In this document: in pieces, positions 32,238 to 41,417 of the stretch | Layout of the letters: each line of letters begins with the position of its first letter | Numbering within the stretch: position 1 is the first letter of the stretch | Source: Neoarius graeffei | Taxonomy: Eukaryota > Chordata > Actinopteri > Siluriformes > Ariidae | NCBI RefSeq assembly: GCF_027579695.1 | Contig: NC_083577.1 | Coordinates: 33,402,198-33,466,197, forward strand | DNA length: 64,000 nt | Direction of reading: 5' to 3' | Translations under genes and position numbers: made by a program | The notes under the pieces: model-generated | The model's input: only the letters and a program-made list of their open reading frames with translations | Database searches by the model: none | What the model was told of the DNA's origin: nothing

Positions 32238-33360
32238 ACTTGTCACTTATCTACGCCGAGTCACGTAAAATACTTTTTGTTTTGAAACTGATAAAATAAA
32301 TCAGTCCCACCTTAGTTTTAGACCAGACTACGTAGCATCTTTAGTGCTTTTCGGAACAGAGTTTTCTTTCATCGTTTCTAATTCTTCCTCACTTACGATG
32401 ACGAAGCGATTAGCCGCCATTTTGCCGAGTCGCTCATCGAGAAATGGTCCGAATTTCTCGACCAATCAGCGTGCACGATTTTCTATAATTGCCTGCGTAT
32501 TTATACTAATGCTCTTTAATATGCTGATGCTGTTATGGAGCAGGGTGTCGGGGGCCTTAGAAGTTAACACACAGATACGGCAGGAGGCAAAAGATGACGT
32601 TTTTGCCTTTTATTTTTGCACACCACAGATAAGATAATGAGCCAGAGGCCAATAACTAACTAAAATAAACCAAAACAAAAATATAGAAAAATATAACTAT
32701 ACAATATTTACAAACATACAGAAAATAAACAGGCTACGTGGAGCCAAAATAAACAAACAAAAGATAAGCTAGCCTAAGGCTCAAGAAAGCACAATTCAAA
32801 TCAATGTACTCTCACAACTGAGTGTAGGACAGAGCAATATAAACACAGGTCTTGTCTCTACCTGGCTCTCTCAACAACTGAACACATCACCATTATAAAT
32901 GATACCTGTCTCCTCCCTATAGTTGGCCAATACACTTGCCTAAACCAAAAAGCAGGGAGTTTTTAATTAGGCACTCAATAATAACTAATTTAAACATTTT
33001 AAAATGGCGCTATAAAGAAATACATATTCTCAGGCCTTACAAAAAATAATACACAAATACATATAGGTACACCAATACCAACTATTCAGATATTTTACAC
33101 GTTTAACCGTCACCGTGAGGACGCGCACACGTGAACGTGCCCCATAATAAAAACATCCTCAGCACCATCATGCAACGCTTTGTCACAACAAGGAAGCGCT
33201 GCCACCGGTAAGACATGGAGCTTTTTAAATGCCAAATGAACATTGGTTGGTGTTCTTAAACACTTAAAAACCACTCGTTTGCACTCATTAAGGGTAGATG
33301 TTATGACTAGGCACAATAAATAAAGAAACAAAACCTGTTGACAAAGCGTTGTTTCTGAGT
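32238..33360. other. Intronic DNA, no gene recognised
   Basis: The flanks of the Tc1 copy (30480-30640 and 32240-32520) may belong to one older repeat split by it. At 32546 a tgtcgggggccttagaag stretch and at 33032 a caggccttaca stretch could be the ends of a solo LTR, but flanking duplications do not match. Other content is AT-rich and non-coding. Confidence 0.35.
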
Positions 33361-33363
33361 TGT

Positions 33364-33655
33364 TAACCCCGCCGACAGTAGTCGGAGGGGTTATTATTTT
33401 CACCTGCGTCAGTCTGTGTGTGTGTATCTGTCTGTCTGTCTGTGTGTCTGCAAGATATCTCAAGAACCAATGGATCGATTTGGACCAAATTTTGTACATG
33501 TGTTGCCAATCACCCAGGAAGGAAACCATTAAATTTTGGAGGTCAAAGGTCAAGGTCATGGCAGAACTTCGAAATTTTCGCCCAATGTATTTTAATAGGG
33601 AAAAGGCGGGGTTTGCACTCGTTAGAGTGTCCCTGTCTAGTTTGTGTTTGCATTG
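33364..33655 (+). repeat. Dispersed repeat with ccccgccgacagtagtcgg hairpin head
   Basis: Starts aaccccgccgacagtagtcg, continues with a CTGT-rich stretch (33415-33449) and a body reading gcaagatatctcaagaacca then atggatcgatttggacc and gaggtcaaaggtcaagg. The order matches the repeat at 15027 and the shorter one at 52440-52620. It is non-coding, and I do not know its class. Confidence 0.5.
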
Positions 33656-34043
33656 ATGTGTGGAATGTAATGCATTTTTAATACTATGTGCGTGAATGGT
33701 TGTTACGCTAAACATGTGTCGACCCATGTTAACTAACAAAACCACAATGCACAATAAAAGGGTTAAAACTCACGTACTGCAGTTTATAAAGTCCATGAAC
33801 CATCATAATACGAGGAAAGTTTGAATGGGGGAAATGACAGTACATGCTTTCAATGGCGGCTGCCATAGCAGACGCCGTGATGGTGCGCTCATGGGTCGCA
33901 TCATCACAGATGCTATTAACATCATTAATGAGTTGATTTAAACGGAGGAGTGTAGATCTTGTACTATGTCATTTAAATGATGCGAGGTGGTTTCTACATC
34001 CCTGGGTTTATCGTAACGTTGCGTTGTCTTCTGTTGTTTGCAG

Positions 34044-34107
34044 CATTGTGGCTCCGCCTCTGAGGAACAACCACAGACCCAAGGGCCTGCTGACCACTGA
34101 ACTCTAA
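34044..34107 (+). CDS. Host gene terminal coding exon, C-terminus -TTEL
   Basis: The acceptor is ctgttgtttgcag (to 34043). The first base completes a Ser codon with exon (d), and the frame reads IVAPPLRNNHRPKGLLTTEL then TAA at 34105-34107. The last four residues T-T-E-L fit a class I PDZ ligand (S/T at -2, hydrophobic at 0). In the phase-0 frame, used if exon (d) is skipped, the same DNA reads HCGSASEEQPQTQGPADH then TGA at 34098-34100, with no PDZ ligand. The protein tail (acidic LIDF segment, proline-rich linker, PDZ ligand) suggests a membrane-cortex or trafficking scaffold. A FERM-family scaffold such as EPB41L5 is one candidate to test, not a recognition. Confidence 0.75.
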
Positions 34108-35465
34108 GACGCTCACGTCCAGCAGTATCAACTACCTGAAAACTTTACCGTTATCCCCTCTCTCTCACACACACACACACACATTCCAGCACGAAGACTT
34201 TAAAGAGCCTGTGAAGAGTAGATATGATATCAGGTTCAGCCTTGTCAAGACCCACATCCGACCAACACTTCAGTTTTATGATGTAGTAGTAATGATAACG
34301 AAGGATGCAGGAGGATGTTTGGAGGCCGCGGTTTATTTTCCGCTCTTCTCAGTACAGTGACTCAGGGGACTTGTGAACAGAATCGTGGTGTTGCTCTGCC
34401 CTCTGCTGTTCTCACACATCGTCCTGTTACTTCACTGTGAAAGAGCAACCAGCTGGACCACTACACATCCCCAATACTGGAAACTTTTATTTATAGCTCC
34501 GACATAGTCGTTTTTCCTTTTCTCTTTGGCTTCCTGTAATATGACAGTGTTCAGTATTCAGTATCAACATTTAAGTACTGTATTACAAACCGGATTATTA
34601 TTCAAGGATAATATTATGTAGCACTGGATGACATGCAGTCTTTGAATGATTGAGCCAATTTTATTCTTATATATATGTGGTGTTTTTTTTTTTTTTTTTT
34701 AAACCCACACTATCAGTGCTGTTTTTATCTTTGTAGTTGCGTTATGACCTGCCTTATTTTAAGTGTACGTCACAGGTGTTAGTTCGCTATGTTACGAATC
34801 TGTTTTTCTTTTTTAATCCTTGTTGTCTTACCGAACTGCTTTTGACTACAATAATTCACCGGCTCTTTAGTCGCGGGGGTGCGTAATGATAATCGTCGTT
34901 TAGTCACGACACTGTAGGGACTGTGAACAGCGTGACGGCGTTCAGGCAGACTGACAGTTCGGCTGCGGCGCAGGTCGGCTAGCTTGTATTTTTGTCACTG
35001 ATAAAGTACAGAATTGCTTATGCTGTGTTCGTTATTGTCTCCTCTGGGTGTCTTATTTCCATGTTGTCTGCTAGCTCGGTCACACCTTCGTGTCTGTACC
35101 TAGAACGCTAGCTGGTAAAAAAAAAAAGAAATGTCACTCGATGCTGAAGTTGTACTGAAATTAGTTTTGACGTGTATCCTCTAAGACTGCATCTTTTGCA
35201 TTAACGTTAATCGTTTTCTTCATGTCAGTGTCATGAATCACAACTGCGATCGTTTCTCTAGCAGTCTGGCTTTAATTTATTCCTTTTTTCTCCCTCACTC
35301 TGTCTGCTATAAGAGCACACTTTCATGCTGTAGAGATATTATTGACTTCTTTAGTGAGATCACTGTACTGATGTATATCATGTCTTTACACTGAAGAACC
35401 TTAGAGCACCTTTTGTCATTTTGTATGATTTTAGCTTGTTCTCTAAGTAAAAAAAAAAAAGTATT
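34108..35465 (+). other. Probable 3' UTR of the host gene
   Basis: After the TAA the sequence is largely free of transposons for about 1.4 kb, unlike the introns. I see no aataaa. Variant signals are gataaa at 34999-35004, followed by a GT-rich stretch (tgctgtgttcgttattgtct), and agtaaa near 35446, followed by a T/GT-rich stretch (ctgttttttccgtgtattcc). A short CA array lies at 34167-34182 and a T18 run at 34683. Either variant could be the cleavage signal. Confidence 0.5.
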
Positions 35466-36002
35466 TTAACAGTACTGGCTGTTTTTTCCGTGTATTCCTT
35501 TCATAGAAACGTGTGAAATGCTAACTGAATCGAAGACACTACGCTCATCAGGGTTCAAGCCTGAACTCTGGTCACATTTTGAACATATGAATACAATCTT
35601 TACCTCCTGATCTCTCAGGTAGTGGATAGAAATGATTTATGACCCAATTGTGTGGTATTTTTTTATTTTTTTTTTTTAAAGAACTCTGCCCTTTTATTTA
35701 GGACATTAGACCTATCTCATTGCATTTCTGTGAAGGTCAGATGCTCAGAAAGTGATCAAATTCATTTATTCATTCATCTTCAGTAATCACTTTTTATCCT
35801 GATCAGGGATGCAGCAGACTCCGAGCCCGTCCTGGATATTATCAATTAACCTGATAAATGCCAGCGGCGCAGTCAGGCAATGGCAGGTAATCACATTGTT
35901 TGTTTATAAAGAATGGTTCAGCCAGTAAATATTGAAGGGGACATGAATCATTCCCTGAATAATCCTGACATTTCAGGATTATTGTTTTCAAGCTTTGTAG
36001 GT
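35466..36002. other. Downstream flank, nothing firm
   Basis: AT-rich with homopolymer runs. 35780-35870 (tttttatcctgatcaggga, gactccgagcccgtcctgga) looks like a decayed copy of the common SINE body. No gene. Confidence 0.35.
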
Positions 36003-36072
36003 TTAATGTTTGTCACATGCACACTTCAAGTACAGTGAAACTCATCCTCTGCCTTTAACCTATCTGAAGCAG

Positions 36073-36117
<45 letters not shown>

Positions 36118-36362
36118 CGCCTGGGGAACAGTCAGGGGTTCGGTGCCTTGCTCAAGGGCACTTCAGCCCAAGGCTGCCCCATGTTAACCTAACTGCATGT
36201 CTTTGGATTGTGGGGGAAACCGGAGCACCCGGAGGAAACCCACGCAGACACGGGGAGAACATGCAAACTCCACACAGAAAGGCCCTCGCCAGCCGCTGGG
36301 TTCGAACCCGGAACCTTCTTGCTGTGAGGCGACCGTGCTAACCACTACACCACCGTGCCGCC
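36003..36362 (-). repeat. SINE with shared head and a different tail, containing a CA array
   Basis: On the minus strand it starts gggcggcacggtggtgtagt with the same tRNA-like head and first body section as the 15918 family (ggagtttgcatgttctcccc, ccaaagacatgcagttaggt). It then switches to aacatggggcagccttgggc, gcccttgagcaaggcaccga and a tail ctgtacttgaagtgtgcatg. A (CA)n array at 36077-36113 interrupts the tail. It shows that one head is attached to at least two tails in this genome. Confidence 0.75.
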
Positions 36363-36663
36363 CACAAGTGGTGTATATATTAATCAACAAGTGTGGGATT
36401 CAAGTTTTTTTTCCCCTGTATCCTGACAAATCTGGATGTATGTGAGCTCCGCTCCTGAGCTGTGACCTTTTCTAGCAAGGAGATGGAGCAGAATTTTATT
36501 TTTCCTTATATTGGCCTTTTGAAAAGTCAAATGGGTGAAGTTCAGGGTTTCTTAATCACGTTTGAATAACTGCTAGTTAGGAGGATTTGGGTAGATGATA
36601 ACCAAAACTAAGGGAGGAATTGAATTTTATTTATAGAGTACTTTTAATACATTTAAATGTATA
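36363..36663. other. Intergenic sequence, nothing recognised
   Basis: No repeat signature or ORF I can support in these 300 bases. Confidence 0.3.
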
Positions 36664-36670
36664 CACTGTA

Positions 36671-37035
36671 GGGGGCGGCACGGTGGTGTAGTGGTTAGCA
36701 CTGTCACCTCACAGCAAGAAGGTCCGGGTTCGAGCCCAGTAGCTGACGGGGGCCTTTCTGTGTGGAGTTTGCATGTTCTCCCCGTGTCCGCGTGGGTTTC
36801 CTCCGGGTGCTCCGGTTTCCCCCACAGTCCAAAGACATGCAGGTTAGGTTAACTGGTGACTCTAAATTGACCGTAGGTGTGAATGTGAGTGTGAATGGTT
36901 GTCTGTGTCAGCCCTGTGATGACCTGGCGACTTGTCCAGGGTGTACCCCGCCTTTCGCCCGTAGTCAGCTGGGATAGGCTCCAGCTTGCTCGCGACCCTG
37001 TACAGGATAGGCGGCTTCAGATAATGGACGGATAG
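36671..37035 (+). repeat. tRNA-derived SINE in the MITE, with ACTGTA duplication
   Basis: Full-length member of the 15918 family, from gggggcggcacggtggtgta to ataatggacggatag. ACTGTA is duplicated exactly at 36665-36670 and 37036-37041. It lacks the tctct segment that most copies carry after the gttgtctg phrase (36900). Confidence 0.88.
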
Positions 37036-37106
37036 ACTGTATTAAAAAAAAAATTTTTTTTAATTAAAGTGAGTAACCTGGTTGCCTTAAAATGTTGAGT
37101 TATTAA

Positions 37107-37773
37107 AGGGGAACTGAAGTCATTTTTAAACTTGCTTTATTTCTTAATTAATGTGTTATTCAGTTACGTTTTCGGTTTTAGTAACCTTATATCGTGACTC
37201 GTATTGGCAACTAATTGCAATTAAATATTATACTTATCGGCCTATTCGGTTTTTAGCCATGTTGTTGAATTTAGTTCGTTTGGTCCACGGCAGGCGTCGC
37301 TTATCCTCGTGATCTTCACAAGACTTCGAAACGTGAAGAAGTGTCAGCCAGGTGTCAGTGCCGCCATTTTGAAAACTGCTTTCCAAACGAAGTATTGCAC
37401 AAAAACGAGTTTAAATGACGATTACTGCCTACTTTTTTCAAACTTTCCTGATTGCTATAAAAACAAACAAAACTTCCGGCTTGATTACGTCAGCATTCAA
37501 AAGAGCGTGCGCGACTTTTGACAACATTGGCAGATGTTGATGACTTTGATTTCCACTGTACATTTTACTTCCGTCCTACGATGTCTCACACAGGTCTCAA
37601 CGAATCTTGTTTACAGCCATTGCTTTGACATATGGATTGATATATTACAGAGCATATTTCAAACACTCATAATTTGCTATAGCAGCGACAAAATAGCGAT
37701 CAAAAATGCATTCCGATATTTAATAAAATGTGATCAATAGAATTTTGATAATAAATTTGCCTTCAGTTCCCCT
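37107..37773. mobile_element. TTAA-flanked DNA element (Kolobok- or piggyBac-type MITE)
   Basis: The ends aggggaactgaagtcattt and ttgccttcagttcccct are inverted and flanked by TTAA on both sides (37103-37106, 37774-37777). It contains no transposase; the 70-codon frame at 37309 has no recognisable motif. TTAA targeting is known for piggyBac and Kolobok. The aggg start is closer to what I would expect for Kolobok, but that is a weak inference. Confidence 0.8.
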
Positions 37774-37916
37774 TTAAAACTCATATTGTAAGTTAGCATA
37801 ATGAGGCAATCAAGTAGCATTGTGCTAACTTACTATATGAGTTTCAACAAACTTGAAATTTGAAGGCAACCAGGTTCATCACTTTAAGTTAACACAACAA
37901 ATTATTTTTTACAGTG

Positions 37917-38140
37917 AGTTTATTCCTATGAGCAAGCTAGAGGTGATGGTGGCAAGGAAAAACTCCCTGAGAAGAAATGAGGAAGAAGCCTTGAGAAGAT
38001 CCAGACTCAAAAAGGAACTGGTTGTCATCTGGGTCACACCGGATAGTGCGATTTTTATAAATAATTTCTCTTCTATAACTGCTTACTACAGAGTCAAAAA
38101 GTGCTCATTATGTTTTTCAACAGAGGCTTGACTGCTTTCA
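37917..38140 (+). repeat. Dispersed repeat fragment (aaggaaaaactccctgag)
   Basis: The stretch tatgagcaagctagaggtga, ggcaaggaaaaactccctga, gaagaagccttgagaagatc and catctgggtcacaccggata matches a phrase order I know as a frequent fish interspersed repeat. Its open frame (37853-38131) is not a protein gene I recognise. Confidence 0.45.
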
Positions 38141-38353
38141 TATTTATAATATAAAGGTGTAAGTACTACCTCATGTGTGTTGTATAGCTTTCTGTCCTGT
38201 CCGAACAGCGCTCGCTCTCTCTCTTTCAAGCTGTATGTGCACTTCTACTATTCTTGGGTTTCATGTGACGTCACATCCGCCTCATTAGTTATTCAAAACT
38301 TTAGCTGGTGGTCAAAGTGTTTGTACGGAGAAGGTGCATTGCTCGCGTGAAAA

Positions 38354-38610
38354 ATGCCTTACGCTTGCATTCTTTTAGGTTGTTCGAATCGATCAAACTG
38401 TGAAACTGCTAAAAGTTTCTTCAGGGTTCCCCGTGAACTGATGGAGTGAACAAACACAGGATTTCACAAAAAGACGTGGAGAAAGGTGGCTTTTGAGCCT
38501 CTCACTGAAATCGAAGGGAGCCGAGTCGAAGCATGCTGGAGTTTGCAGTGATTACTTGGTGAAAGGTTTGTATCTCCCTCTCAGCTACATCATTAGGGTT
38601 TTCCAAGGAC
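38354..38610 (+). pseudogene. THAP finger of ISL2EU-like transposase, copy A
   Basis: From ATG 38354: MPYACILLGCSNRSNCETAK then SFFRVPREL, a stop, then TWRKVAFEPLTEIEGSR and, in another frame, CSDYLVKG. The C-x4-C, FFRVP and W elements are clear. The C-x2-H position reads C-x2-Y, the same change as in copy B, so the zinc site is incomplete. Confidence 0.72.
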
Positions 38611-38690
38611 TTGTCTTGCTAAGTGTTATTTCATGGTACGTTTTTTAGTAAGAATGAACACAAGTGAGAATCAAGCGAGCTGTTGTTTGT

Positions 38691-39110
38691 TTACACTTCA
38701 ACTTGCAGCGCTTCGTTGTAAAGACGTGAAGGAAAAGCTGAAAAAACACTTACACGAGCAAAAACAATACAGGATTCATTCGGCAGCGACTTGATAGCGA
38801 GGTCCTTTACCCAGCCACATACAGAAAGTCCTAAGCCTCCATACTCTTCCATGCTTTCATCTGTTTTGCGGTGTAGAAGGACGTCTGCAACACCAGATAG
38901 TTCGAGATGTCGGGGAACTTGACTGAAGGGTAGTTTTCCAGATCGTATGACACAATCTTTTTTTCTGAGACTGTAGGGGTCGATTCCATTGCACGTAGCA
39001 ATCTTCTGAATAGATCTAAAGCGAGCAGTGGCTTCTAGATTACAAGCATACTCTGATAAGTTATCACTAGTTGTTTGCACTGTGGCAGCTGTTTTGGTTT
39101 GCCAGACCAT
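38691..39110 (-). pseudogene. N-terminus of SWIM/YqaJ-associated protein, copy A
   Basis: The minus-strand frame MVWQTKTAATVQTTSDNLSE, LEATARFRSIQKIATCNGID, then after a frame change and return, VCGWVKDLAIKSLPNE and IVFARV. Comparison with copy B shows a block in the middle translated out of frame, bounded by two compensating indels, so the frame stays open over 139 codons by chance. The exon would end at the CGT|gtaagt donor equivalent to that in copy B. Confidence 0.72.
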
Positions 39111-39317
39111 CAGCTGTTTTACCGGAAGTAAAATTGCTAAGAAAAGTCAGGTGACTGAAACCCAAGAATTACGGCTCCTCTTGCCCTCTAAATTCACCCC
39201 GATGCTCTACTTCTACAGCTCTACTCTACCCAAGTTTCTTTCTTCATCATCTTACCTCAAGGCTTCAGATCTGTACCCAAGACTCGCATGCTGTTAGCTT
39301 AATGACTGATGCTTACA

Positions 39318-39498
39318 CATATTACATTACAGGCATTTAGCAGGTGCTCTTATCCAGAGCGATGTACAACATACCCAGAGCAGCCTGGGGAGCAGTTGGG
39401 TGTTAGGTACTTTGCTCAAGGGCACTTCAGCCATTCCTGTTGGTCCCGGGAATCGGACCAGCAATCTTTGGGTCCCAACCATTAGGCCATGGCTTCCC
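39318..39498 (-). repeat. tRNA-derived SINE (gaagccatggcctaatgg head)
   Basis: The minus strand begins ggggaagccatggcctaatg and ggttgggaccc (A-box region), then tggtccgattcccggga (B box). The body runs through agtgcccttgagcaaagtac, gctgctctgggtatgttgt and gctctggataagagcacctg to a tail ending tgtaatgtaatatg. It lies between the two ISL2EU-like copies. Confidence 0.75.
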
Positions 39499-39499
39499 C

Positions 39500-40279
39500 T
39501 CATACAAAACATCCTTTCAACAGACCCATTCACAACTTTCCCAAACTCTGACCTTTCCCATGATTCATTGTTGCGTCATAGCAGAAGCTGGGATTGATCT
39601 TCCGTTCCACTGTGTTGACATTTGTATCTCCCGCTAACTGCTAGGTAGGTAAGCTTAAAGATGACTAAAAGATGGTTACACGAGTCTGATTTTCTGATGC
39701 GCTCTGGGGATATGATCAGAGTACCCCAATCTGTCTACCCTCACAGAACGGATAGACAACATGAAGTTATGGCCTGACGTCAGGTAAGTCGACATCTGTC
39801 AATTATTTTATTCTTAGCAAGAGCGCTGATGATGAGGAGCTAAGGATCTACAAAAGCACAGAGGTGTGCAATTATCTACACAGTAATAAAATTGGCAAAA
39901 GTATGTGTAAGGGAGGGCGAGTTTGTTTGTTTAAAGGCTGAGCCTAGCCAGAGCAAAAAAAAAAAAAGGGAAGTCATGCAGCAGCTGGAAGGGTGGCTAT
40001 GTCAGAGTAGAGCGATTGTATTATTGTATCCATTTAATAATAATGTAGTGTTTATATTTTGTAAGTTGCTTCGGACAAAAGCGTCTGCCAAATACCATAT
40101 AGACTCAATATGTATGTTTTGGCTCAAGAAGCAAAAGCTAGAAGAGAAGCATAGGTTAACCATTTTAATGCAAATGCTGTCAAACTCTGGAAACAAACAT
40201 ACCATACTTAAATAATTCCTTGTCTATGTATTTGTCCGAGCTTCTTCAACTTCTTTACCACTCTGATCATTCCAGATAT
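39500..40279. other. Spacer between the two inverted ISL2EU-like copies
   Basis: About 780 bp without a gene I can support; an A13 run at 39955. A phrase gttgcttcggacaaaagcgt ctgcca at 40066-40091 resembles the tail of the SINE family at 39318 (cttcgga..aaagcgtctgcca). Confidence 0.35.
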
Positions 40280-40336
40280 TCTTGGGTTTCAGTCACCTGA
40301 CTTTTCTTAGCGATTTCACTTCCGGTAAAACAGCTG

Positions 40337-40939
40337 ATGGTCTGGCAAACCAAAATAGCTGCCGTAGCGCAAACAACTAGCAATAACTTATCAGAGTACG
40401 CTCGTAATCTAGAAGCCACAGCTCGCTTTAGATATATTCAGAAGATTGCTATGTGCAATGGAATCGACCCCTACAGTCTGGGAAAGGAGGATTTGTCATA
40501 CGATCTCGAGAACTACCCTTCAGTCGAGTTCCCCGACATCTCAAACTATCTGGTGTTGCAGACGTCCTTCTACACCGCAAAACAGATGAAAGCGTGGAAG
40601 AGTATGGAGGCTTACAACTTTTTTGTATGTGGCTGGGTAAAGGACCTTGGTATCAAGTCGCTGCCGAATGAATCCTGTATTGTTTTTGCCCGTGTAAGTA
40701 GTGTGTTTTTTTTTTTTTTTAAGCCTTTTGTTTGTCTTTCCAACGAAGCACTGCAAGCTGAAGTGTAAACAAACAGTTCACTTGATTCTCCCTTGTGTTG
40801 GCTGTTATCTCTCAGGTAAATCATTCACAAAGATCATCAGAAACCTCTTTAAAGACCTGGATCTTAGTTAAACAAGACGGAGACGTGATCACGACGCATT
40901 GTGACTGTATGGCTGGGGAAGAATTTTGTCGCGGACTTT
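40337..40939 (+). pseudogene. SWIM/YqaJ-associated protein, exon 1, intron and SWIM exon start (copy B)
   Basis: Exon 1 (40337-40693, 119 codons) reads MVWQTKIAAVAQTTSNNLSE, then FRYIQKIAMCNGIDPYSLGK, then FPDISNYLVLQTSFYTAKQM, then SMEAYNFFVCGWVKDLGI, and ends FAR|gtaagt. After a 122-bp intron with a T15 tract, exon 2 begins at 40816 (ctctcag|GTAAAT) and encodes TSLKTWILVKQDGDVITTHC then DCMAGEEFC, matching the C-x-C-x-x-G start of a SWIM zinc finger. The frame ends shortly after at the internal deletion. Family knowledge: in ISL2EU-type elements such a gene carries a YqaJ nuclease domain further on; none remains here. Confidence 0.75.
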
Positions 40940-41059
40940 GGACTTTGTGAGGAGTAAACAAAGAAACAGCTGGGGACTTTAGAGCTTCGTGACAAAAAAA
41001 AAAGTACCGTAAAATAACGACACATAGTAAGAAAAGTACTTGGAAAACACTAAGGCCAT

Positions 41060-41300
41060 AGCTGAGAGGGAGATATAAACCTTTCACCAAGTAATCACTG
41101 CAAGCTCGAGCATGCTTTGACTCTGCTCCCTTCGATTTCAGTGAGAGGCTCAAAAGCCACCTTTCTCCACGTCTTTTTGCGAAATCCTGTTTGTTCACCC
41201 TTTTTTATAAGTTCACGGGGAACCCTGAAGAAACTTTTAGCAGTTTCACGGTTTGATCGATTCGAACAACCTAAAACTACGCGAGCGTAAGGCATTTTTC
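41060..41300 (-). pseudogene. THAP finger of ISL2EU-like transposase, copy B
   Basis: The minus strand encodes MPYARVVLGCSNRSNRETAK, SFFRVPRELIKKGEQTGFRK and KTWRKVAFEPLTEIEGSRVK, and (with a one-base shift) KHARACSDYLVKGLYLPLS. The first cysteine of the C-x4-C is replaced by Arg (YARVVLGC against YACILLGC in copy A), and the histidine of C-x2-H is Tyr. Two of four zinc ligands are therefore missing. Confidence 0.75.
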
Positions 41301-41417
41301 GTGCCAGCAATGCACCTTCTCCGTGCAAATGCTTTGTCAACTGAGCTTTGGTTGACCACCAGCTAAAGTTTTGAATAACTAATGAGGCGGATGTGACGTC
41401 ACGTGAAACCCAAGAAT

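Larger units (their letters stand above)
36664..37916. mobile_element. MITE containing a SINE and a TTAA-type element
   Basis: The outer element begins cactgta and ends tttttacagtg. Inner arms pair: agtgagtaacctggttgcc on the left and ggcaaccaggttcatcact on the right. Near its right half a hairpin (actcatattgtaagttagca against tgctaacttactatatgagt) survives. It was hit by a SINE at 36671-37035 (ACTGTA duplication) and by a TTAA-flanked element at 37107-37773. Native length would be about 200-250 bp. Confidence 0.68.
38252..39167 (+). mobile_element. THAP/SWIM-type (ISL2EU-like) transposon, copy A, internally deleted
   Basis: The ends tcttgggtttcatgtgacgt and gtgactgaaacccaaga share a 13-bp inverted tip and are flanked by AT on both sides (38250-38251, 39168-39169), the duplication reported for ISL2EU/IS4EU elements. 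The left end carries the start of a THAP protein on the plus strand (from 38354) and the right end carries the start of a SWIM/YqaJ-type protein on the minus strand (from 39110): two convergent genes with the middle deleted. A second copy in the opposite orientation is at 40280. Confidence 0.8.
40280..41415 (-). mobile_element. THAP/SWIM-type (ISL2EU-like) transposon, copy B, opposite orientation
   Basis: The ends tcttgggtttcagtcacctg and gacgtcacgtgaaacccaaga, flanked by AT (40278-40279, 41416-41417). It is the mirror orientation of copy A and longer (1136 against 916 bp) because it keeps more of the SWIM-protein gene, including an intron and a SWIM motif. The THAP gene starts at the right end on the minus strand. 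The two copies share homologous arms of several hundred bases in inverted orientation across a 1.1-kb spacer. Confidence 0.8.

Noticed and set aside
32546-33042. A solo LTR with tgtcggggg...ccttaca ends.
   Set aside because: The tips look right for TG...CA, but the flanking five bases (caggg and aaaaa) do not match, and no retroviral sequence lies nearby.
36072-36341. An ORF starting with a poly-Thr/His stretch.
   Set aside because: The start is a CA microsatellite and the remainder is an antisense SINE, so it is not a gene.
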